Source: Reyranella sp.
GTDB lineage: Bacteria > Pseudomonadota > Alphaproteobacteria > Reyranellales > Reyranellaceae
DNA: 5,944 nucleotides
Assembly (NCBI GenBank): GCA_004296815.1
Contig: SCVT01000570.1
Coordinates: 1 to 5,944 of the forward strand
Direction: 5' to 3'
In this document: piece after piece, positions 1-5,797 of the stretch
Position numbering within the stretch: position 1 is the stretch's first letter
How the letters are laid out: every line of letters starts with the position of its first letter
Notes under the pieces: model-generated
Seen by the model: the letters and a program-made list of their open reading frames with translations, nothing else
Told to the model about the DNA's origin: nothing
Databases searched by the model: none
Program-made: the position numbers and the translations under genes

Positions 1-2
1 CC

Positions 3-1826
3 ACCAGAGAAACGCCTGCCACAAAAGTTTCTCCCGATCCGAACACGTCGCCGCTCGTCACGCCGATCGGCGTTGGTAACGAAGCGAACCTTCCGGCACG
101 CAAGGGCTCGATCGACGAATTCCTCAGGCGCAATGCCGAGGTCCTCGAGAAGGATCGCGAGGAGTTCCAGACCTACCTGGTCGCCAAGCATGAAGAGGCG
201 ACGCGCAAGGCCAAGGCCGAGGCGTCCAAGCCGAAAACCAAGACGAGGATGAGCCGTCGCACGATGCTGAACGTCGCGGTCGGCACTGCAGCCACCGCCG
301 AGGTGGCCGTGCTGGGCTACAGCGCACTGAACGGCGGCTCGTCGTCGGACGGCGGCGTCATCCAGGTGGCTGGCACCGGCGTGCAGCAATCGCCGATCGC
401 GCGCGAGGTCGTCGACTCGCGAGCCGACATCAAGGGCCGCAGCCTTGGCAATTGGGTGGCGCTGTTGCCGACCAAGATGGGCGGCGGCACCTACGCCATC
501 GACCTCAACTCGAACCGCGTGCTGGCCTCGATCTGGTACTGGAACTACGGCGACTACAATCCGATCAGCCACCATCTCTGCGCCTTCCCGAGCGCCGACC
601 CGTATCACGGCTTCGAATTCGTGAACTCGACGCAGGGCGGTGCGAACTCGCTGATCTATCAAATCCCGACCAAGGTCACACAGGAGACGGCGCCGCCGGG
701 CACCAACATCTACCGCGTCCGCTACGACGGTACGCAGATGCATCTGATCGAGAACGTGTCGGAGACGACCGGCCTCGGCCTCGGTGTACACGTGACGGTG
801 AATCCCAAGGACGCGCAGTCTTATTTTGTGACCGACGGCCAGAAGGACATCGCCGCCTGCTTCGACCGCACGACATCGAAGGTGAAGGCCGCACTGCGCT
901 TCGACTGGACGCCGAATGTGCCCGATCTGCGCAACGCCTGGATCAAGGGCGGTACGCTCACTATCAGGAAGATCTATCCCGACGCGGCGACTGGCCTCTA
1001 CGACTATCAGGGAACCAAGGGCAACAAGATCGACTTCGAAATGGTGCCCATGGGCGAGTTGCTCGTCGAAGACGGATCGACGCCGGGCGACGCGCCGCTC
1101 ACCCTCACCGGCGCCGACGGCACGATCTGGCATCCCGAGGGCCGCTGGGCCGCGACCGTTGTGCGACTGTGCGGCGGCATCTGCATCCTCGATCCCGAGA
1201 AGAACTTCGAGCCGGCCGCCTTCCTGCAGTTCAACAAGGACTCGCAGGACCAGTATCCGGTCGAGCAGATCGACAAGGACACGTGGAAGGTCGTGTTCGA
1301 CAAGATCCATTCGCCGGGCCACGAGATCGGCTTCTCGCCCGACGGCAAGTTCCTGGTGATGATGAACAATCTCCGGGAGAACAACTGCTCGATCTTCTCC
1401 TGCAGCGACCCCGACCCGAAGAAGTGGCGCAAGGTTGCCCACGTCGAGGATCCGTTGTGGCGCGGCAAATACCCGAACCCGTTTCACATGGTCTTCTCGA
1501 TGGACAGCTCGAAGCTCTACCTGTCCATCCTGCACCCCTCGCCAGCCGCCAGCGGGCTCATGGTGGTCGACACCAAGACCTGGAAGATTCTCAAGGAGAT
1601 CCAGGGAATCGGCCCCGACCTGCAGACGCCGGCCATCACCTACGACGGCAAGTACGTGCTGACGCCGTTCAGCGGCTTCCAGCGACAGTCGAGCGGCATC
1701 GCGGTCGTCGACACCTCGACCGACACCCTGGTCGGGATCCTGCCGAGCAACGGCGGGCACCATGACTGCGTGATCATCCCGACCAAGCTGGAGCACATGA
1801 AGCACACGCGCTCCTGTACGCTCTGA
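3..1826 (+). CDS. Tat-type exported NosZ-like beta-propeller protein lacking a CuA domain (5'-partial)
   Basis: The frame is open from the window edge to the TGA at 1824-1826. The first in-frame ATG is at 249, but the 82 codons before it look coding (about 77% G/C in third position, a charged helix-like stretch), no ATG/GTG/TTG lies in frame between 3 and 249, and no spaced Shine-Dalgarno precedes 249. I therefore think the start lies upstream of the window; 249 is the alternative, giving 525 aa. Numbering from Met 249, SRRTML (2-7) plus a hydrophobic run to about residue 27 forms a Tat-type signal with no clear AxA cleavage site, so it may stay as an anchor. The rest looks like a periplasmic beta-propeller with repeated DGK-type blade turns. 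By-eye alignment to NosZ matches H108/H109 (SHHLC), H181 (GVHVTV), H358 (PGHEIGFSPDGK), H413 (PFHMVF) and H505 (HHDC) to CuZ ligands. The ligand corresponding to Pseudomonas stutzeri H433 falls in GPDLQT (455-460), with no His. The protein ends just after HHDC, so the cupredoxin CuA domain of NosZ is missing. It may be a diverged paralogue or a YVTN/haem-d1-type propeller; nitrous oxide reduction should not be assumed. Confidence 0.8.
   Translation, partial: TRETPATKVSPDPNTSPLVTPIGVGNEANLPARKGSIDEFLRRNAEVLEKDREEFQTYLVAKHEEATRKAKAEASKPKTKTRMSRRTMLNVAVGTAATAEVAVLGYSALNGGSSSDGGVIQVAGTGVQQSPIAREVVDSRADIKGRSLGNWVALLPTKMGGGTYAIDLNSNRVLASIWYWNYGDYNPISHHLCAFPSADPYHGFEFVNSTQGGANSLIYQIPTKVTQETAPPGTNIYRVRYDGTQMHLIENVSETTGLGLGVHVTVNPKDAQSYFVTDGQKDIAACFDRTTSKVKAALRFDWTPNVPDLRNAWIKGGTLTIRKIYPDAATGLYDYQGTKGNKIDFEMVPMGELLVEDGSTPGDAPLTLTGADGTIWHPEGRWAATVVRLCGGICILDPEKNFEPAAFLQFNKDSQDQYPVEQIDKDTWKVVFDKIHSPGHEIGFSPDGKFLVMMNNLRENNCSIFSCSDPDPKKWRKVAHVEDPLWRGKYPNPFHMVFSMDSSKLYLSILHPSPAASGLMVVDTKTWKILKEIQGIGPDLQTPAITYDGKYVLTPFSGFQRQSSGIAVVDTSTDTLVGILPSNGGHHDCVIIPTKLEHMKHTRSCTL
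249..329 (+). other. Twin-arginine (Tat) signal or anchor segment
   Basis: Encodes SRRTML followed by about 20 mostly apolar residues (LNVAVGTAATAEVAVLGYSA). This fits the S-R-R-x-F-L-K pattern with Met in place of Phe and Asn in place of Lys. Tat export suits a protein that folds with its cofactor in the cytoplasm, or that needs folding before export, as NosZ does. The segment lies at least 82 residues into the open frame, so the n-region would be unusually long. There is no obvious A-x-A signal peptidase site after the hydrophobic core. Confidence 0.6.
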
Positions 1827-1837
1827 ATGGGCACGCT

Positions 1838-3049
1838 TTGAGGCTTCTGGCGAGCCTTGCGCTGCAGAACCTGGGGCGGCGCAAGGCGCGCAGCCTGCTG
1901 CTGATCGCAGCCGTCGCGGTGGCGAGCGGTGTGGTCTTCACTGGCGCCACGCTGATGCGCAGCATCGACCAGAGCATGGCAGTCGGATTCACGCGGCTTG
2001 GCGCCGACATGATGGTGGTGCCCGACGGCGCCCTTACCAACATCACAGCGGCCCTGCTGACGGTCGAGCCGACCGACCTCGTGCTGGATCAGGATCTCTT
2101 CACCAACGCGAAGCTCGCCGCGGTTGGTCGCGCGGCGCCGCAGAAGATCGCGCGAGTCGAGCATTCGGGCATCGGCAGCCATCACGAGTCGGCCGACCTG
2201 ATCGGCTTCGATCCCGCGCTCGATTTCACGGTGAGGCCGTGGCTGGTCGAGAAGCTCAATCGCGACATGCGGCCGGGCGACGTCATCCTGGGCGCAGCCC
2301 GCGAGGCACCGCTCGGCTCGGAACTGCTGATCTTCGGCAAGCCGCACATCGTCTATGGCCGACTGGGACGCACGGGCGTCGGCACGCACGAACGCGGCGC
2401 CTTCATGAGCTTCGGGACCCTGGACGCGCTTGCCCCCTCGGTGCATGGCCATGGCGGCGGCCCGCCGGCAGCTTTGCAGAAGGGCAAGGTGAGCGGCTTC
2501 CTCGTCGAGCTGGCGCCGGGCGCCACGCCGCTGCAGGCGCGCTTCTCGATCCTCTCGACTCTGAAGGGCGTCAAGGTCGTGACCGGCGATTCGACCATGA
2601 GCGGCATCCGCCAGGGCCTCTCGGCACTGCTCGACGGTATCATGGCGCTGATGGTTCTGATGTTCGCCAGCACCGCCTTGATGGTGAGTGTGCTGTTCTC
2701 CGCGATCGTGACCGAGCGGCGCGGCGAGCTGGGGCTCCTCAAGGCGATCGGCGCGCGACGCGGCCAGGTCGTCGGCATGATGGTCACCGAGGCGGTGATA
2801 GCCACCGGCGCTGGCGGCGCGCTGGGCGTCGTGCTGGGAATCCTGGTGATGCGCCTCTACGAGCGCTCGCTGGTCTACTGGCTCGAGAATGTCGGCGTGC
2901 CGTTCCTCTGGCTGGACACGCCGCGCATGATCGCCGTCGCGGCCGGGGCGATCGTCCTGGCCTCGACCATCGGTGCTCTGGGCGCGCTCTATCCCGCGTG
3001 GCGCGCCAGCCGGCGCGATCCCTACGATCTCGTGCGCGGCGAGGGCTGA
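1838..3049 (+). CDS. FtsX/MacB-type ABC transporter permease
   Basis: A 403-aa membrane protein with the FtsX/MacB (type VII ABC) layout. Transmembrane helix 1 is at about residues 18-40, a large periplasmic domain at about 41-262, then helices at about 264-291, 315-340 and 363-386. The cytoplasmic coupling segment after helix 2 reads TERRGELGLLKAIGARR (292-308), typical of LolC/E and MacB permeases. The C-terminus YPAWRASRRDPYDLVRGEG is also characteristic of the family. The periplasmic start LGADMMVVPDGA (54-65) resembles FtsX-type permeases that work with dedicated periplasmic partners. The start is a TTG at 1838, chosen because translation from it gives the usual short basic N-terminus before helix 1; no in-frame ATG or GTG lies nearby upstream. 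It begins 11 bp after the propeller gene and ends 3 bp before its ATPase. Such proteins usually transmit ATP-driven motion to the periplasm or extrude lipoproteins, peptides or drugs; the substrate here cannot be read from sequence. No MacA- or TolC-like gene is visible. Confidence 0.88.
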   Translation: MRLLASLALQNLGRRKARSLLLIAAVAVASGVVFTGATLMRSIDQSMAVGFTRLGADMMVVPDGALTNITAALLTVEPTDLVLDQDLFTNAKLAAVGRAAPQKIARVEHSGIGSHHESADLIGFDPALDFTVRPWLVEKLNRDMRPGDVILGAAREAPLGSELLIFGKPHIVYGRLGRTGVGTHERGAFMSFGTLDALAPSVHGHGGGPPAALQKGKVSGFLVELAPGATPLQARFSILSTLKGVKVVTGDSTMSGIRQGLSALLDGIMALMVLMFASTALMVSVLFSAIVTERRGELGLLKAIGARRGQVVGMMVTEAVIATGAGGALGVVLGILVMRLYERSLVYWLENVGVPFLWLDTPRMIAVAAGAIVLASTIGALGALYPAWRASRRDPYDLVRGEG

Positions 3050-3052
3050 GCG

Positions 3053-3721
3053 ATGCTCTCCTGCCGCGGCTTGCGAAAGGACTACGTCACCGAGCGAGGC
3101 GAGGTGGCGGCCGTGGCCGGGATCGATCTCGATGTGGCGGCCGGCCGGTACACCGCGATCATCGGCCGTTCGGGTTCGGGCAAGTCCTCGCTGATGGCCA
3201 TGATCGGCGGTCTCAGCCGGCCCTCGCAGGGCCAGGTGACGGTCGACGGCACCGACATCTGGGGTCTGTGCGAGAACGACCTCGCGGCCTTCCGAAACCG
3301 GCGCATCGGCTTCGTCTTCCAGTTCGCCAGCCTGCTGCCGACGCTTCGCCTGGTCGACAACGTCGCTCTGCCGGCGATGCTGCATCGCGACCGGGCACGC
3401 AGCGCCATCTATTCGCGCGCGGCATCGCTGCTCGCCCAGATGGGCCTCGGCGACCATCTCGATGCCTATCCGTCCGAGGTCTCGGCCGGCGAGCAGCGAC
3501 GTGCGGTGATCGCCCGCGCGCTGATCAACGAACCGGCGCTGATCCTGGCCGACGAGCCGACCTCAGATCTCGACGAGCAGACCGAGATCGAGATCATGGA
3601 CGAGCTGCTGGCGGTCAACCGCGAGCGCGGCACGACGCTGATCCTGGTGACGCACAATCTGGCGCTGGCCGGGCAGGCCGAGCGGATCGTGCACATCGCC
3701 CACGGCGTGATCGTCGCATGA
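3053..3721 (+). CDS. ABC transporter ATP-binding protein, LolD/MacB-type
   Basis: A 222-aa stand-alone nucleotide-binding subunit of usual LolD/FtsE length. Visible motifs are Walker A GRSGSGKSS (38-46), Q-loop Q90 in FVFQF, signature VSAGEQRR (143-150), Walker B LILADEPT (163-170) with catalytic E168, D-loop SDLD (171-174) and switch H201 in VTHN. All residues needed for ATP hydrolysis are present. The signature is slightly off the LSGGQ/LSGGE consensus, with Ala for the first Gly. GAGGG at 3041-3045, inside the end of the permease gene, lies 7 nt before the ATG and serves as ribosome binding site. The 3-bp gap to the permease and 4-bp overlap (ATGA) with the next gene argue for coupled translation. 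It is expected to dimerise on the cytoplasmic face and drive the permease encoded just upstream. Confidence 0.93.
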   Translation: MLSCRGLRKDYVTERGEVAAVAGIDLDVAAGRYTAIIGRSGSGKSSLMAMIGGLSRPSQGQVTVDGTDIWGLCENDLAAFRNRRIGFVFQFASLLPTLRLVDNVALPAMLHRDRARSAIYSRAASLLAQMGLGDHLDAYPSEVSAGEQRRAVIARALINEPALILADEPTSDLDEQTEIEIMDELLAVNRERGTTLILVTHNLALAGQAERIVHIAHGVIVA

Positions 3722-4545
3722 CCACCTCGCCCGCCGATCCCGACAAGGACGCGCTGATCGCCGACCTGCGCCGCCAGCTCGCCGCATCGCAGTCGGAGGC
3801 GCGTCTGCTGAAGCGGCGGCTGGACTCGGCCATCACGCCGCGCCCGCGCGATCTCGCCGGCGAGTTGCGCGCTGCAGCACCGCGCAAGACCGATGCTCCC
3901 GTCGCCGAGGTCGCCGTGAAGCTGGGCCGCCGGTTCGATCTCTGGCGGTCGCCGGTGGTGATCGGTGCCGCCTTCATGGTGCTGACCGCCTTTGCGGTCG
4001 ATGCCGGCGTGGCCCTTTACCAGGCGCGCGCGCTCAGGGAGGCACGCCAGGCCCGCTTGCTACTCGAGAACGCCGTGATGCGCTCGCTCTATGTAGAGCT
4101 GAAGAATGTCGCCTACGAGCCCGACGGCAAGTCGTATCGCGCGACGCTCTCCCTGCAGAACACCAGCCCCAAAGGGCCGCTCTACGTGATGCTGAACACC
4201 GTCGGAGTCTATGTGCAGGTCGGCATGGCCTGGCAGCAGGTCCCGTCCCGTCCCGTCGAGGGCGTGAGCTTGGGCGTCATGAAGGTCGTGGACGGCTATT
4301 CCTATGACGTCGTCTTCACGCCCGAGGTGCAGAACTGGGCCGAGCTGATCCCCGGCTACATGCATGTCCGCATCCAGTCGGATCTGCTGGTAAGCGAGAA
4401 GGCACAGCCCGGCCCCGATGTCGTCGAGCGCCGCTCACCCTTCTACGTCTACCTGAAGCCGCATGGTGCCAACGACGATGACATCCGTGCGCGCAGCCGG
4501 CGCACCGGCACGCCGCCGGTCTTCATCCCGATGCCGCCGCACTGA
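3718..4545 (+). CDS. Single-span membrane protein with coiled coil and periplasmic beta-rich domain, unknown function
   Basis: I do not recognise the family. The 275-aa product starts at the ATG overlapping the ATPase stop (ATGA), which makes translational coupling likely; the frame is open further upstream, but that stretch is only a shadow of the permease and ATPase genes. Residues 8-38 form a heptad-like charged helix (DALIADLRRQLAASQSEARL and onward), probably a cytoplasmic coiled coil. A Pro/Ala linker follows, then one transmembrane helix at about 78-101. Residues from about 120 to 250 alternate hydrophobic and polar residues in short strands (for example SYRATLSLQN, YVMLNTVGVYVQVG), suggesting an Ig-like or other beta-sandwich in the periplasm. 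The C-terminus is Pro-rich and ends PPVFIPMPPH. No Cys or obvious metal site is present. Its place at the end of the operon suggests an accessory subunit or scaffold for the ABC pair, or a bridge to the propeller protein; this is inference from position only. Confidence 0.82.
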   Translation: MTTSPADPDKDALIADLRRQLAASQSEARLLKRRLDSAITPRPRDLAGELRAAAPRKTDAPVAEVAVKLGRRFDLWRSPVVIGAAFMVLTAFAVDAGVALYQARALREARQARLLLENAVMRSLYVELKNVAYEPDGKSYRATLSLQNTSPKGPLYVMLNTVGVYVQVGMAWQQVPSRPVEGVSLGVMKVVDGYSYDVVFTPEVQNWAELIPGYMHVRIQSDLLVSEKAQPGPDVVERRSPFYVYLKPHGANDDDIRARSRRTGTPPVFIPMPPH

Positions 4546-4548
4546 CGG

Positions 4549-4926
4549 CTAGCGCTTGCGGCTGGCTTTCTCGGCGATGCCGGAGAGACCTTCGCGGCGG
4601 GCAAGCTCGGCCCACACGGCCTGGGGCTTCACGTTGGTCGCGGCCCACAGCGTCAGCAGGTGATAGAGCATGTCGGCACTCTCGCCGACGAGCTTGGGCT
4701 TGTCGCCACGGATGCCCTCGATCAGCGCCTCGACCGCTTCCTCGCCGAGCTTCTTGGCGATCTGCTGGCGGCCGCGGCTGAACAGACGGGCGGTGTAGGA
4801 GGTTTCGGGATCGGCGCCCTTGCGGCTGTCGATCACGAGGTAGAGCCGGTCCAGCACATGCTCGTCGACGCTCGCGACGCCATTCTTCTTGTTGTGCGCC
4901 TTCTTGGCTTTTTTCTTCTTGGCCAT
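4549..4926 (-). CDS. hisE: Phosphoribosyl-ATP pyrophosphatase
   Basis: HisE hydrolyses phosphoribosyl-ATP to phosphoribosyl-AMP and pyrophosphate, the second step of histidine synthesis, in the cytoplasm. The 125-aa product shows the family core: SYTARLFSRG (43-52), IAKKLGEEAVEALIE (56-70) with the acidic metal-binding E62, E63 and E66, and ESADMLYHLLTLW (82-94) with E82 and D85. It is a stand-alone HisE, not fused to HisI, as is common in Alphaproteobacteria. I chose the ATG at 4926 because GGAG (4939-4936) lies 9 nt upstream; the ATG at 4941 would add only five residues (MEFPR), lacks a Shine-Dalgarno and lies in a hairpin. The N-terminus is unusual: eight Lys among the first 14 residues (MAKKKKAKKAHNKK), before the conserved domain begins near residue 19. 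The gene follows hisF by 90 bp and its stop is 3 bp from the stop of the convergent plus-strand operon. Confidence 0.95.
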   Translation of the reverse strand: MAKKKKAKKAHNKKNGVASVDEHVLDRLYLVIDSRKGADPETSYTARLFSRGRQQIAKKLGEEAVEALIEGIRGDKPKLVGESADMLYHLLTLWAATNVKPQAVWAELARREGLSGIAEKASRKR

Positions 4927-4935
4927 CCGGGGGAA

Positions 4936-4939
4936 CTCC
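4936..4939 (-). promoter_or_regulatory. Ribosome binding site of hisE
   Basis: On the minus strand GGAG lies 9 nt upstream of the ATG at 4926. It decides the start in favour of MAKKKK over the ATG at 4941, whose own G overlaps this motif. It directly abuts the 3' arm of the hairpin at 4940-4962. Confidence 0.6.
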
Positions 4940-4962
4940 ATCGCCCGTGGGGGACGGGCGAT
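4940..4962. repeat. Perfect inverted repeat (9-bp stem, 5-nt loop) before hisE
   Basis: ATCGCCCGT at 4940-4948 and ACGGGCGAT at 4954-4962 are exact reverse complements around GGGGG (CCCCC in the hisE transcript). With one mismatch (4939/4963) the pairing extends two more base pairs to 4937/4965, reaching into the hisE ribosome binding site. No T-run follows on either strand, so it is not a standard intrinsic terminator. It could influence hisE translation, stabilise a processed 3' end of the hisF message, or bind a protein; none of these is shown. Confidence 0.65.
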
Positions 4963-5016
4963 CGAAAACTTTACTCGCGCCTCTTGAGCGGGCGCGGCGG
5001 CGATTTTACGCCAAAA

Positions 5017-5790
5017 TCACGCCGGGCGCGAGATTTGTCGTACCGGCACGCCGGCCGCGGCGAGATGCTCCTTCGCCTGCGCGATGGTGAACTCGCCGAA
5101 ATGGAAGATCGAGGCGGCCAGCACGGCCGAGGCGCCGCCCTTGGTGACGCCGTCGAGCAGGTCGTCCAGCGAGCCCACGCCACCGGAGGCCACGACCGGC
5201 ACCGGTACAGCGTCGGAGATCGCCCGGGTCAATTCGAGGTCGAAGCCCGACTTGGTGCCGTCGCGGTCCATCGAGGTGATCAGCAGCTCGCCCGCGCCCG
5301 ACTGCGCCATGCGACGCGCCCAGTCCAGCGTGTCGAGGCCGGTGCCCTTGCGCCCGCCATGGGTGAAGACCTCCCATTTGCCGGGCGCGGTCTGCCGCGA
5401 GTCGATCGACACCACGATGCACTGGTCGCCGTACTTCTCGGCAGCTTCCTTGACGAATTCCGGCCGCGTTACGGCGGCGGAGTTGATGCCCACCTTGTCG
5501 GCGCCGGCCAGCAGCAGGCGGCGGATGTCCTCGATGGTGCGCACGCCGCCGCCGACAGTCAGTGGCATGAAGCACTGCTCGGCCGTGCGGCCGACCACGT
5601 CGAGGATGGTGTCGCGGTTCTCGTGGCTTGCGGTGATGTCGAGGAAGGTGAGCTCGTCGGCACCGGCAGCGTCATAGATCCGCGCCTGCTCGACCGGATC
5701 GCCGGCGTCGCGCAGAGCCTCGAATTGCACGCCCTTCACGACGCGGCCGTCCTTGACGTCGAGGCAGGGGATGATGCGGACCTTGAGCAT
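5017..5790 (-). CDS. hisF: Imidazole glycerol phosphate synthase cyclase subunit
   Basis: HisF uses ammonia delivered by the glutaminase HisH to turn PRFAR into imidazole glycerol phosphate and AICAR, the fifth step of histidine synthesis and a link to purine synthesis. The 257-aa product is full length for the (beta-alpha)8 barrel. The catalytic aspartates are D11 ([14 protein letters not shown]) and D130 (VVSIDSR). Conserved R5, E46, K99 and E168 match the barrel-bottom ammonia gate known from Thermotoga HisF (E168 shifted by one). Phosphate-binding loops are visible as VGGGV (79-83) and ASGGVGS (201-207). The ATG at 5790 lies 7 nt after the hisA stop; a clear Shine-Dalgarno is not evident, so coupling with hisA translation is plausible. 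hisE follows after 90 bp. HisH, the partner, would be expected just beyond hisA outside the window. Confidence 0.98.
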   Translation of the reverse strand: MLKVRIIPCLDVKDGRVVKGVQFEALRDAGDPVEQARIYDAAGADELTFLDITASHENRDTILDVVGRTAEQCFMPLTVGGGVRTIEDIRRLLLAGADKVGINSAAVTRPEFVKEAAEKYGDQCIVVSIDSRQTAPGKWEVFTHGGRKGTGLDTLDWARRMAQSGAGELLITSMDRDGTKSGFDLELTRAISDAVPVPVVASGGVGSLDDLLDGVTKGGASAVLAASIFHFGEFTIAQAKEHLAAAGVPVRQISRPA

Positions 5791-5797
5791 CGTCCGC

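Noticed and set aside
452..1765. 437-codon plus-strand frame inside the propeller gene
   Set aside because: Arg/Pro/His-rich shadow frame with no recognisable motif; the overlapping frame encodes a coherent propeller.
249..1826. Calling the propeller gene nosZ
   Set aside because: CuA is missing, one CuZ ligand position lacks His, and no nos accessory genes are visible, so the symbol would overstate the evidence.
1640..3457. 605-codon minus-strand open frame
   Set aside because: It runs opposite the permease and ATPase, whose families are clear. Its product is rich in His, Arg, Gln and Ala with no recognisable domain, as expected of the antisense of GC-rich codons.
2239..3717. Long open frame upstream of, and in frame with, the ATG at 3718
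   Set aside because: It overlaps the permease and ATPase genes in another frame and encodes an Arg/Gly/Ala-rich sequence. Real coding sequence begins only at 3718, where composition changes to a coiled coil and transmembrane helix.
5003..5008. TAAAAT on the minus strand as a -10 box of a hisE promoter
   Set aside because: No -35-like hexamer sits about 17 bp upstream (the sequence there is GC-rich), so a promoter cannot be supported.
5002..5018. Small inverted repeat GATTTT-ACGCC-AAAATC overlapping the hisF stop
   Set aside because: A 6-bp AT-rich stem is too weak for a terminator and no T-run follows it; probably chance.
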